Shown: piece by piece, positions 44,451-53,421 of the stretch | Numbering within the stretch: the stretch's first letter is position 1 | Layout: each line of letters starts with the position of its first letter | Origin: Aquimarina sp. TRL1 | GTDB lineage: Bacteria; Bacteroidota; Bacteroidia; Flavobacteriales; Flavobacteriaceae | DNA length: 64,000 nt | Direction of reading: 5' to 3' | Assembly (NCBI RefSeq): GCF_013365535.1 | Contig: NZ_CP053590.1 | Span: 4,516,501-4,580,500 of the forward strand | Made by a program: the position numbers and the translations under genes | Notes under the pieces: generated by a model | Seen by the model: only the letters and a program-made list of their open reading frames with translations | What the model was told of the DNA's origin: nothing | The model's database searches: none

Positions 44451-45728
44451 TCAGTTTCTCAAATATCTGTAAACTTTATATAATCCAGGGAATTTCTGTC
44501 TTAGTATATATTTTCTTCTCTGGTTTCTCTTTACTTTTTTCTCATTTTTATTGACAATCTCGTCCAGGTCTAATGAGATAAACTTATCGAGATATGCTTG
44601 TTCTTTATCCTTGTCCTTCAGTACAAAAAAGGTATCAACAGCAGCTGCTTTATCCTGTATACAGGTCCATTGATATTTAAGTCCTTTAGTCATCACGCAA
44701 TCCTCTCCAAAATTCTTAAAAATCAATTCATAAAAATTATCAGGAACATCAAAACCATAAGGCTTAGGATCTGCACCGGATAAAATCAAACTCAAAATAG
44801 TGCGCTGACATTTATGACATACATTACAATTGTATCCTTTTCGTTCATCTGCATAACACACCCGTAATTTTATTTCAAAATCAGAATTTTGAATAAAATC
44901 AACAACCCCATCTACTTTATCAGTTCTTTTTAAATGGTATCCATCATGTGTGACTTTTGTATTCGCCCACTTCATATTTTCATCAATCAATGGTGAAGAC
45001 CCCCAACTATAACTAATTTCATTAGTAGCAGAAGCCGCAATATTGATATCTGTAAATTTGTATAAGTAACTCAAAGGCGCCAATACTCCCAGCAGTGCCA
45101 TTCCGTGTTGTACTGCTCCCCACCAACCTAAATCTGCCAGTAGCTCTACTTTATATGTATAAAACTCTCTAAGGTTAGACTCTACATAAAACAACCTGGA
45201 CAAATCTAATATTTCTTCTTCTTCATTAAACTTTTTGAATTCCTTCCATCGCACAGTATCATCAATAGCAACATCTGCTCCATGAATAGAAATCAAATAT
45301 GGATTTCTATGGTAATTCCTAGTCAATGAATCATAAGAATCTAACCCTCCGCTGAATAGAAGAGATGTATTCGTTCCGTCTATCTGATTCTTTACGATAT
45401 TATTAACATGCAATGTCCCCTTAATTTCTTTTTCCGGATGAAATTTAATGAACTGTTCTTTTAATATCTTTAATGAATTATAGAATGTCTCATCCAGCTC
45501 ATCGATATATACATCAAATCCTACAAACCAAGAAATAGGCATTATATTAGATAGCAATGGGATTACAGCCAAACTTTTTGGCACAGCACTTACATCCTTA
45601 TCATACAAGACATAATATAAGTTGTCCAAACGAAAATATTCTTTTATATCGTTACTTACCGTATAATGATATGCTATTTTCTGTCCATTTTCTTCAAAGC
45701 TAATACTATCTAGCTTACATGTTTTCAT
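44451..45728 (-). CDS. PP-loop ATPase, QueC-like, of unknown reaction
   Basis: A 425-residue protein whose centre has the ATP-pyrophosphatase P-loop LLFSGGLDSYDSL (SGGLDS at 126-131) and a zinc-type cysteine cluster Cys291-x9-Cys301-x2-Cys304-x2-Cys307 (CNVCHKCQRT). The combination resembles QueC (preQ0 synthase) but the protein is nearly twice as long, with about 110 extra N-terminal and 100 extra C-terminal residues, the latter basic (KKVKRNQRRKYILRQKF). PP-loop enzymes activate a carboxyl or carbonyl with ATP for amide, nitrile, amidine or thio transfer. Placed between Wzx and the pyruvyltransferase, it probably modifies a sugar or its acyl group. I know no named family for it. Confidence 0.8.
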   Translation of the reverse strand: MKTCKLDSISFEENGQKIAYHYTVSNDIKEYFRLDNLYYVLYDKDVSAVPKSLAVIPLLSNIMPISWFVGFDVYIDELDETFYNSLKILKEQFIKFHPEKEIKGTLHVNNIVKNQIDGTNTSLLFSGGLDSYDSLTRNYHRNPYLISIHGADVAIDDTVRWKEFKKFNEEEEILDLSRLFYVESNLREFYTYKVELLADLGWWGAVQHGMALLGVLAPLSYLYKFTDINIAASATNEISYSWGSSPLIDENMKWANTKVTHDGYHLKRTDKVDGVVDFIQNSDFEIKLRVCYADERKGYNCNVCHKCQRTILSLILSGADPKPYGFDVPDNFYELIFKNFGEDCVMTKGLKYQWTCIQDKAAAVDTFFVLKDKDKEQAYLDKFISLDLDEIVNKNEKKVKRNQRRKYILRQKFPGLYKVYRYLRN

Positions 45729-45738
45729 TTCTTATTTT

Positions 45739-47244
45739 TTAAAATTTTGATAGAATTGAACCTATTGCGTTTTTAAAAATATCTTTTTCATAGGAAACCA
45801 TTCCTAACAGATACATTAAACTTGCATAACACAAGCTATATAATACCCCTTTAAGGATAAAATTAAACCATCCTTCTCCCGGCAGGTAATTTATAAACCA
45901 TCCTATTATAAAAACCAATATCGCTACGGGTAGTATCTTATTTATCAACTCTTTAAAGAATCGAAAAATATTTAATTTTATTACTTTATGGTAATAAATA
46001 TTCATTACATTTTGAACAACGATCCATCCTATTAGAGAACCAGTTATCATCCCTAACGCTCCTTTTTCTTTTGCTAAAAGAGCTCCTATTCCTGTTCCAA
46101 CAAGCATAAAAGTTAAGTATAAAACAGCCTTGAAAGAAAGTTTATTTTTTGCTTCTAAAATAGAATTTCCAAATGCCTGAACCAACGGAACCGTATAAGC
46201 AACCATTATTAGTAATGCAATTACCCATGAATCATAGTAATTTTCTCCTACCCATAAAAACACGAATTGCTTACCAAACAACGAAAAAGCAGTTAATATG
46301 AATAATAATACCATAAATGATAAACGTCCTACCTTAATCATCATAGATGTCAATTCTTCTCCAGAAGCATTTCCAACAGACATTTTGGTCGCTCTGGGTA
46401 AAAATACTCCAGAAATAGCCGTAGAAAACGCTCCATAATAGCTCCCCAACATAATTCCTACTCCGTATATGGCTAATACTTCGGGAATACTAATTCCTCC
46501 CAAAACAATATGTCCTGCTTTCCATTGAAACATCCCTACTAATGCAAATACAAATACCCATACAGAGTAACCTAGTATCTCTATGACAAAATCATTACTC
46601 CATCGATGCAGTTTAATTTTGACATTCAGTTTTCTGAATACAAAATATATAGACGATAGAATAATAAATACATTCAGAACAGTATCTAATATTACAATTG
46701 AAAGTGCATTTCCTCCCATATATAATAAGGCTACAATCATGACAGACCTTACTAAATACCTGATAATATTTAACGTCTTGGGAAAAACGAACATTTCATA
46801 TCCAGAACAAATTCCTGTAAAAGACCCTCCTGGTAATGAAATCGTTAAATTAAAAATAAGAATCAAAAACATCTTTTTAGACAATGCTATTTCCTCTTCG
46901 GACATTTTTGTAAAATAGTCTTCTAAATAAAAATAAAAGACTGTTCCAACACTGGCAATAAGCAGTGCTATAAAAACATAAATAAGCAATACTGTCGCTA
47001 AAAAATTTTCTTCTCCTTTTTTATCTTTTTCTGCTTGATATTTTGCTACAAACCTGACAATGGTATTCGTAAGCCCAAAATCCAGAACAGAAATAGAACC
47101 TATTAAGGCACCAATAGCTGTATACACTCCATATTCAGCATCTCCAATTTTGGAAATGATAAACGGTGTAAGAACCAATCCAATGACATTGGTTAATACA
47201 ATAGTCAGATAATTGAGAAAAGCCCCCTTTTTTAATTGACTCAA
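45739..47244 (-). CDS. Wzx-like lipopolysaccharide/oligosaccharide flippase
   Basis: A 501-residue MATE/MVF-type membrane protein with about 12-14 transmembrane helices that moves undecaprenyl-linked repeat units to the periplasmic face. The N terminus is typical of the family: GAFLNYLTIVLTNVIGLVLTPFIISKIGDAEYGVYTAIGAL, then DFGLTNTIVRFVAKYQAE. Ten bases before the PP-loop gene and 51 after the dehydrogenase gene. With the EpsG-like polymerase and the Wzc/Wza pair it completes a Wzy-dependent assembly line. Confidence 0.94.
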   Translation of the reverse strand: MSQLKKGAFLNYLTIVLTNVIGLVLTPFIISKIGDAEYGVYTAIGALIGSISVLDFGLTNTIVRFVAKYQAEKDKKGEENFLATVLLIYVFIALLIASVGTVFYFYLEDYFTKMSEEEIALSKKMFLILIFNLTISLPGGSFTGICSGYEMFVFPKTLNIIRYLVRSVMIVALLYMGGNALSIVILDTVLNVFIILSSIYFVFRKLNVKIKLHRWSNDFVIEILGYSVWVFVFALVGMFQWKAGHIVLGGISIPEVLAIYGVGIMLGSYYGAFSTAISGVFLPRATKMSVGNASGEELTSMMIKVGRLSFMVLLFILTAFSLFGKQFVFLWVGENYYDSWVIALLIMVAYTVPLVQAFGNSILEAKNKLSFKAVLYLTFMLVGTGIGALLAKEKGALGMITGSLIGWIVVQNVMNIYYHKVIKLNIFRFFKELINKILPVAILVFIIGWFINYLPGEGWFNFILKGVLYSLCYASLMYLLGMVSYEKDIFKNAIGSILSKF

Positions 47245-47295
47245 TGTAATACTATTTTTGTGTGAATATTATAATATAGGTTATATGGTTCTTGG

Positions 47296-48579
47296 TTACA
47301 ATCTACCATTCACCAGAGATGTATCCAAGATCCCTTTGACATCGTATAATACTCCGTTTTTATTTAATAATTTCTGTAGATCCAAAGAAAGGAATTCTTT
47401 ATGAGCTACTGCTAATACGACAGCATCAAACGTTTCTTCCGGTAACTCTGTTACTGTTTCCAGTTCATATTCATGTGCTACTTCTTCAGGGTTCGCCCAA
47501 GGATCATAAATAGTAATATCTGTTCCGAAGCTTTTTAAATTATTAATTACATCAACTGCTCTTGTATTTCTTACATCCGGGCAATTTTCTTTAAATGTAA
47601 TTCCTAGTACTAAAACTTTAGCATTTTTAATTTTGATATCCTTTTGTACCATCAACTTAATAACCTCAGAAGCCACATATTGCCCCATACTATCATTAAG
47701 TCTTCTTCCTGCCAGTATAATTTCCGGATGATATCCAAATTCCTGAGCTCTTTGTGCTAAATAATATGGATCAACACCGATACAATGACCTCCAACCAAT
47801 CCAGGTTTAAAGGGTAAAAAGTTCCATTTTGTTCCTGCTGCCTTTAACACATCATTGGTATCAATCCCCATTAGATTAAAAATCTTAGCCAATTCATTCA
47901 CAAAAGCGATATTGATATCCCGTTGAGAATTTTCTATAACCTTTGCTGCTTCTGCTACTTTAATTGTAGGAGCTAAATGCGTTCCCGCAGTAATTACAGA
48001 CGCATATAATGCATCTACCTTCTCTCCTATCTCTGGTGTAGAACCAGCAGTAACTTTTAATATTTTTTCTACGGTATGTTCTTTATCTCCTGGATTGATT
48101 CGTTCTGGAGAATACCCTACATAAAAATCTTTATTAAACGTAAGACCGCTTATTTTTTCTAATACAGGTACACATTCTTCTTCTGTAACGCCAGGATACA
48201 CAGTTGATTCGTAAATCACGATATCATCCTTACTCAATACCTTTCCTACGGTTTCACTTGATTTATATAAAGGAGTAAGATCTGGTCTGTTATTTTTATC
48301 AACAGGAGTTGGCACTGTTACTATGTAATAATTACATGTTGCTATGTCGTTCAAATCATCAGAACAAAATAAGCCTTGAGCGTCAGAAGCTTCTTGCTTT
48401 AGCACAGATTGTAATACCGTATTATCAACTTCTAAAGTACTATCAACACCCGATTGAAGCTCTTTAATTCTATTAGCATTGATATCAAATCCTACTACCG
48501 AAAATTTAGTAGCGAATAATCGTGCCAATGGCAGCCCTACATATCCCAGTCCAATGACTGCTATTTTGATGTTTTGCAT
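47296..48579 (-). CDS. Nucleotide-sugar 6-dehydrogenase (TviB/WbpO-like)
   Basis: Predicted to oxidise UDP-GalNAc or UDP-GlcNAc at C6 to the uronic acid using two NAD+. The 427-residue product has the N-terminal Rossmann motif IAVIGLGYVGLPLA, TVPTPVDKNNRPDL, the catalytic Cys in GLVGGHCIGVDPYYLA and the C-terminal domain start LVLGITFKENCPDVRNTRAVDVI. This combination is typical of the TviB/WbpO branch. It follows the epimerase gene by 31 bases; in Vi antigen and P. aeruginosa O6 loci the same pair makes UDP-GalNAcA. Confidence 0.95.
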   Translation of the reverse strand: MQNIKIAVIGLGYVGLPLARLFATKFSVVGFDINANRIKELQSGVDSTLEVDNTVLQSVLKQEASDAQGLFCSDDLNDIATCNYYIVTVPTPVDKNNRPDLTPLYKSSETVGKVLSKDDIVIYESTVYPGVTEEECVPVLEKISGLTFNKDFYVGYSPERINPGDKEHTVEKILKVTAGSTPEIGEKVDALYASVITAGTHLAPTIKVAEAAKVIENSQRDINIAFVNELAKIFNLMGIDTNDVLKAAGTKWNFLPFKPGLVGGHCIGVDPYYLAQRAQEFGYHPEIILAGRRLNDSMGQYVASEVIKLMVQKDIKIKNAKVLVLGITFKENCPDVRNTRAVDVINNLKSFGTDITIYDPWANPEEVAHEYELETVTELPEETFDAVVLAVAHKEFLSLDLQKLLNKNGVLYDVKGILDTSLVNGRL

Positions 48580-48610
48580 GAGTTTTTTTAGTTAATTAAG
48601 ATGAGTGTGT

Positions 48611-49609
48611 TTATTTCAAGTTTTCCCAGTACCACTTTACAGCTTCCTTTAACCCTTTTTTCATATCGAATTCAGGCTGGTAATCCAATAAATCTTTTGC
48701 TTTGTTAATTGATGCTAACGAATGAGGAACATCTCCTTTTCTTTCTGGTCCATATGCTACTTCAACCGCTCCTATTTTTGCATCGTAATCAGATAAGTAT
48801 TCTTTGAGCAATACCACCAGCTCATTAAGTGTTGTTCGTTCTCCAAATGCCGTATTATAAACCTCATTAAGAGCTGTTTCATTTTCAGAAACAATCGCCT
48901 TTAGATTCATTTGCACCACATTATCTATATATGTGAAATCTCTGGAAAAACTTCCATCCCCATTGATTACAGGAGATTCGTATTTCATAAATAACTGAAC
49001 AAATTTAGGAATAACTGCTGCATATGCTCCATTAGGATCTTGTCTTCTTCCGAACACATTGAAATACCTAAGACCAACAGTATCTAGATTATATGTTTTC
49101 TTAAAATTGTCCGCATATAACTCATTCACATATTTGGTAATTGCATAAGGTGATAATGGTTTCCCTATTTTATCTTCTACTTTTGGCAAAGATTCAGAAT
49201 CTCCATACGTAGAAGAACTGGCTGCGTAAATAAAGCGTTTTACCCCTGCATCTCTGGAAGCTACCAGCATATTCAGAAACCCTCCTACATTAACATCATT
49301 ACTGGTAATAGGATCATTAATCGACCTGGGAACAGAACCTAGGGCTGCTTCGTGTAATACATAATCTACTCCTTCGCAAGCTTTATGACAATCTTCCAGA
49401 TTTCTAATATCTCCTTCTATAAAACTGAATTTAGGATGTTCCTGTAGTTCTGAGATATTCTTTTTATGACCTGTAGCAAAATTATCTAATCCTACTACAG
49501 TACTTCCTACTTCTAGTAATTTTTCACAAAGATTAGATCCTATAAATCCGGCAGCACCGGTAACTAATATTTTTGACGAACTGAGTAGTTTCAGTTGATG
49601 TGTATTCAT
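48611..49609 (-). CDS. UDP-GlcNAc/GlcNAcA C4-epimerase (TviC/WbpP-like SDR)
   Basis: A 332-residue extended SDR enzyme. NAD motif ILVTGAAGFIGSNLCEKLL, LDNFATGHKKNI, catalytic Ser/Tyr/Lys in AASSSTYGDSES and PYAITKYVNELYA, and the substrate-binding YFNVFGRRQDPNGAYAAVIPKF stretch (the RRQDP and GAYAAVIP segments are diagnostic of WbpP/TviC rather than GalE). First gene of the 49609-37054 unit; an AGGGG...CCCCCT site and a 21-bp palindrome lie 105-160 bases upstream. Confidence 0.94.
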   Translation of the reverse strand: MNTHQLKLLSSSKILVTGAAGFIGSNLCEKLLEVGSTVVGLDNFATGHKKNISELQEHPKFSFIEGDIRNLEDCHKACEGVDYVLHEAALGSVPRSINDPITSNDVNVGGFLNMLVASRDAGVKRFIYAASSSTYGDSESLPKVEDKIGKPLSPYAITKYVNELYADNFKKTYNLDTVGLRYFNVFGRRQDPNGAYAAVIPKFVQLFMKYESPVINGDGSFSRDFTYIDNVVQMNLKAIVSENETALNEVYNTAFGERTTLNELVVLLKEYLSDYDAKIGAVEVAYGPERKGDVPHSLASINKAKDLLDYQPEFDMKKGLKEAVKWYWENLK

Positions 49610-49713
49610 GAATTTAATTTTTTAGCCCCTTAATTTTTTAATTAATTGGTCAAATTTCCAATTTTAGACAGTGCGAAATTAAGGTATAACAGTAGAACAT
49701 CCAACTAATAATC

Positions 49714-49729
49714 AGGGGATTTTCCCCCT
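49714..49729. promoter_or_regulatory. Candidate operator: AGGGG-ATTTT-CCCCCT palindrome
   Basis: A 16-bp palindromic site about 105 bases upstream of the epimerase start codon at 49609, the start of the longest polysaccharide unit. Similar sites occur at 21638 and 30949. Confidence 0.42.
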
Positions 49730-49747
49730 ATTTTACATCCCTATTAT

Positions 49748-49768
49748 TTGCGAATATCATATTCGCAA
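49748..49768. promoter_or_regulatory. Perfect 21-bp palindrome (operator or terminator hairpin)
   Basis: Arms TTGCGAATAT (49748-49757) and ATATTCGCAA (49759-49768) are exact complements around one central C. It lies 78 bases after the end of the minus-strand E1 gene and 139 before the epimerase start. There is no T tract on either side, which favours a dimeric regulator site over an intrinsic terminator. Confidence 0.5.
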
Positions 49769-49845
49769 TATCCTAAAGATTTTTCAATAAAACATTCACA
49801 GTTTGTTAACAAATAGTACAGAAATCACATCTTTTTTTGTCAATA

Positions 49846-51858
49846 TCAAAATTGAAGAAGTGAAAATAATTCCTTTTCGAATCGTTTTTGAGGCAAATAT
49901 TGCTTTTCAAGCTCCAAATCGAATGGAATTGGCGTATCTAAACTACCCACTCTCTTTACAGGGGCATCTAAATACTGAAAACAATTTTCTGTAATCTTAG
50001 CTGAAATTTCAGAAGCAATTCCTCCAAACAAAGAATCTTCTTGTAGAATAATTACTTTGGCTGTTTTCCTGACAGAAGCATATATCGTTTCTTCATCTAA
50101 GGGCTGAAGTGTCCTCAAATCAATTACATCAGCAGCAATTTCAGGATTTGATGCCAACACTTCTAATACCCAGTGAACACCTGCTCCATAACTAATAATA
50201 GTTACAGCGTTCCCTTCTGATAATACGGCTGCTTTTCCTATGGGAGTCAGATAATATTCTTCTGGTACTTCTTGTCTAATATTCCTGTATAATGCTTTAT
50301 GCTCAAAATACAATACAGGATTAGGATCTTCTATAGCTGATAATAACAAGCCTTTAGCATCTACAGGAAATGCCGGATAAACCACTTTTAAACCGGGAGT
50401 TGTTACAAACCAAGATTCATTCGTCTGACTATGAAATGGTCCTGCTCCTACTCCTGCTCCGCAAGGCATCCGTATCACAACATCTGCACATTGTCCCCAT
50501 CGGTAGTGAGACTTGGCTAATAAATTAACAATTGGATTAAATCCCGAAGATACAAAGTCTGCAAACTGCATTTCTACCACTGATTTCCCTCCGGTAACAG
50601 CAACCCCATAGGCAGCAGAAATAACTGCGGATTCACATATCGGTGTATTTCGAACTCTATCTTCTCCAAATGTTGCTACAAAACCTTCTGTAATTTTAAA
50701 AACCCCTCCATAAGCCGCTATATCCTGCCCCATCAATACCAAGGTTTCAAATTTCTCCATTCCCTGAAATAAGGCTTGAGAAACAGCATCAATAAACCGA
50801 AGTTCTTTTCCTGAAGTTACCCCCGGAAGATCAATTGTTTCTTTATACCCCATAAACACATCATTCAATTCTCCTTCCATATCCGGTACTATTGCCTCTT
50901 CCTCATTAGCGCGCCTCCAATGCGTATCGATTTCCGTTTTAATAATCGCTTTTTTCTTTACATCTTCTCCAATAGACAGTATTCCCTGATCAATCAAAAA
51001 CTGACGATAATTCATTAAAGGATCTTTTGATTCCCAATGCAAAATCAATTCCTCCGGTACATATTTTGTTCCACTAGCTTCTTCGTGTCCCCGAACTCTA
51101 AAGGTTTTAAATTCTATCAATACCGGTCGCGGATTATACCTCACAGAATCCGCAATTCGTTTCACCTGATGATATACTTCCAATACATTATTTCCATCGA
51201 TAATATGAGACTCCATTCCATACCCAATCCCTCTATCAGCAATGTGCTTACAGTTATATTGCTGATCCGTAGGTGTTGATAATCCATACCCATTGTTTTC
51301 TACGCAAAACAAAACAGGAAGTTTCCATACAGAAGCGATATTCATTGCTTCATGAAAATCTCCTTCACTGGTTCCCCCATCTCCCGTAAACACTGCCGTA
51401 ATATCTCTTTTTTTCTGTAATTTATGTCCTAGAGCAATCCCACACGCCACTCCCATCTGAGGTCCCAAATGAGAAATCATTCCAACAATTTTATATTCCT
51501 GACTCCCAAAATGAAAAGAGCGGTCCCTTCCTTTAGTGAAACCACTTTTTTTTCCCTGCCATTGTGCAAAAAGCCGATATAAAGGAATATTTCTTGTTGT
51601 AAACACCCCCAGATTCCTATGCATAGGAAGAATGTATTCTGACATATCCATTGCAGCGGTTACACCAACAGATACGGCCTCCTGCCCAATACCACTAAAC
51701 CATTTTGAGATTTTACCCTGACGTAATAACAGGAGCATTTTTTCTTCAATCAATCTAGGCTTTAGCATTTTGAGATACATGTCTAGCAACGTATCATTCG
51801 AATATTCTCTTTTTTCAAAAGTAATCTGTAGTTCGAAATCCTGTGGTGTTTCTCTCAT
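49846..51858 (-). CDS. Fused alpha/beta 2-oxoacid dehydrogenase E1 component
   Basis: Thiamine-diphosphate-dependent E1 of a branched-chain 2-oxoacid (or related) dehydrogenase complex, with the alpha and beta subunits in one 670-residue chain. The alpha part (about 20-310) has the TPP motif GDGGTSEGDFHEAMNIAS...ENN and RVRGHEEASGT; the beta part (about 345-670) has FIDAVSQALFQGM, GQDIAAYGGVF, RVRNTPICESA and PGLKVVYPAFPVDAKGLL. This fused form is common in Bacteroidota. No E2 or E3 gene is in the window. The gene is monocistronic, outside the polysaccharide cluster. Confidence 0.93.
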   Translation of the reverse strand: MRETPQDFELQITFEKREYSNDTLLDMYLKMLKPRLIEEKMLLLLRQGKISKWFSGIGQEAVSVGVTAAMDMSEYILPMHRNLGVFTTRNIPLYRLFAQWQGKKSGFTKGRDRSFHFGSQEYKIVGMISHLGPQMGVACGIALGHKLQKKRDITAVFTGDGGTSEGDFHEAMNIASVWKLPVLFCVENNGYGLSTPTDQQYNCKHIADRGIGYGMESHIIDGNNVLEVYHQVKRIADSVRYNPRPVLIEFKTFRVRGHEEASGTKYVPEELILHWESKDPLMNYRQFLIDQGILSIGEDVKKKAIIKTEIDTHWRRANEEEAIVPDMEGELNDVFMGYKETIDLPGVTSGKELRFIDAVSQALFQGMEKFETLVLMGQDIAAYGGVFKITEGFVATFGEDRVRNTPICESAVISAAYGVAVTGGKSVVEMQFADFVSSGFNPIVNLLAKSHYRWGQCADVVIRMPCGAGVGAGPFHSQTNESWFVTTPGLKVVYPAFPVDAKGLLLSAIEDPNPVLYFEHKALYRNIRQEVPEEYYLTPIGKAAVLSEGNAVTIISYGAGVHWVLEVLASNPEIAADVIDLRTLQPLDEETIYASVRKTAKVIILQEDSLFGGIASEISAKITENCFQYLDAPVKRVGSLDTPIPFDLELEKQYLPQKRFEKELFSLLQF

Positions 51859-52121
51859 ATAAAAAACATTTATCTAGTAAATATACTTAATTTTAAACTA
51901 GCCTTCTTCTACTTTTTTACCATACATAGAATAGAAATCTACCCGCATAAAAGAGCATATATTATTAGTTAAATTCACTGTAAATCCTTATTTTTCCAGC
52001 TACAAAATAGTCAAATTGATCAATTAGTAAGGAAAAGACAAAAATCAAACTCCCATTTTGCTGGTTTATTTAAAATAGAAGTTATTTTCGTTTTTCTAAC
52101 CTAATTTTAATTAAATTACAT

Positions 52122-53072
52122 ATGAACAATATCCCAAGTGTTGATTTAGCTGATTTTTTGTCTGACGACCCAGCTAGAAAACAAAAGTTTGTAAACGAAA
52201 TCGGTAGTGCATATGAAGAAATCGGATTTGTTTCATTAAAGAATCATTTTTTAGATGATGCATTAGTAGCTAGTTTATATAAAGAAGTAAAGGATTTCTT
52301 TGCCCTTCCTGTAGCAACCAAGAGAAAATATGAAATAGAAGGCTTAGGAGGTCAGAGAGGATACATTTCTTTTGGAAAAGAACATGCCAAAGGAAAAAAA
52401 GAAGGAGACTTGAAAGAATTTTGGCACTTTGGTCAGGAGGCTGCTCCTGATGCAAACCTAATTGAACAATATCCTCCTAATGTACTTGTAGAAGAACTCA
52501 ACGACTTTAATACCACAGGAATGAAAGCTTATAAAATGCTGGAAAAAACAGGTATTTATGTTTTACGAGCCTTAGCCATATACATAGGATTAGAAGAAAA
52601 TTATTTTGATCATTGGGCGACAAATGGAAATAGTATCTTACGCCCTATTCACTATCCCCCTATTACAGATGAGCCAAAAGGAGCTGTTAGAGCTGGAGAA
52701 CATGGGGACATCAACCTGATCACCTTGCTTATGGGAGCATCAACAGGAGGACTACAGGTAAAAAGAAAAGATGGAGCATGGATTGATGCAATTCCTGCAG
52801 AAGATGAACTTGTTATCAATGTCGGAGATATGCTAGAACGCCATACCAATAATAAATTACGATCTACTATACACCGAGTAGTAAACCCTCCCAAAGAACA
52901 ATGGAGTGAACCCAGATATTCGATTCCTTTCTTTATGCATCCAAGAAGTGACATGAAACTTGACTGTCTTAAAGAATGTATTACCGAAGGAACCCCTAAA
53001 CAATACGATGATATTACCGCAGGAGAATTTCTTCACCAACGTCTGGTCGAAATAGGATTAATTAAAAAATAA
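52122..53072 (+). CDS. Isopenicillin-N-synthase-family Fe(II)/2-oxoglutarate oxygenase
   Basis: A 316-residue cytoplasmic non-haem iron oxygenase. The DIOX_N part begins IPSVDLADFLSDDPARKQKF; the double-stranded beta-helix has the iron ligands His194 and Asp196 (EHGDINLITLL) and His251 (STIHRVVNP), and the 2-oxoglutarate-binding RYSIPFF with Arg265-x-Ser267. Homologues are widespread in Flavobacteriia as a single-copy gene of unknown substrate. Starts a plus-strand run with the SUI1 gene 9 bases downstream. Confidence 0.94.
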   Translation: MNNIPSVDLADFLSDDPARKQKFVNEIGSAYEEIGFVSLKNHFLDDALVASLYKEVKDFFALPVATKRKYEIEGLGGQRGYISFGKEHAKGKKEGDLKEFWHFGQEAAPDANLIEQYPPNVLVEELNDFNTTGMKAYKMLEKTGIYVLRALAIYIGLEENYFDHWATNGNSILRPIHYPPITDEPKGAVRAGEHGDINLITLLMGASTGGLQVKRKDGAWIDAIPAEDELVINVGDMLERHTNNKLRSTIHRVVNPPKEQWSEPRYSIPFFMHPRSDMKLDCLKECITEGTPKQYDDITAGEFLHQRLVEIGLIKK

Positions 53073-53081
53073 AAGACGATT

Positions 53082-53411
53082 ATGGACTTACAGGATCAGT
53101 TAAAAAATTTATTTCCTGACCACCAATCATCAGAAGATGAAAACACTAATGAAGAAGAAGATACGATATGGATGCAGGATGATCCCATGATATGCAAATA
53201 CGAGAAAAGAAAAGGTAAACCTATTACAATTATCGAAGGATATACCGGCGCTGATAGTGATTTTAAAAAACTGGCAAAAGAATTAAAAACCACCTTAGGA
53301 GTTGGAGGAAGCTTTAAAAATGATGCCATTATTATTCAAGGTGACTATAGGGATCGAATTATGCAAATCCTGAAAGACAAAGGTTTCAAAACAAAAAGAG
53401 TTGGTGGATAA
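53082..53411 (+). CDS. SUI1/eIF1-family translation factor (YciH-like)
   Basis: A 109-residue protein with the SUI1 domain in the last 75 residues: RKGKPITIIEGYTG, LAKELKTTLGVGGSFKNDAIIIQGDYRDRIMQIL and GFKTKRVGG at the C terminus. Bacterial members (YciH) resemble eukaryotic eIF1 and may tune start-site selection. The N-terminal 30 residues are acidic and low-complexity. It follows the oxygenase gene by 9 bases and precedes the DUF1835 gene by 10. Confidence 0.95.
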   Translation: MDLQDQLKNLFPDHQSSEDENTNEEEDTIWMQDDPMICKYEKRKGKPITIIEGYTGADSDFKKLAKELKTTLGVGGSFKNDAIIIQGDYRDRIMQILKDKGFKTKRVGG

Positions 53412-53421
53412 CTAAAATAAT

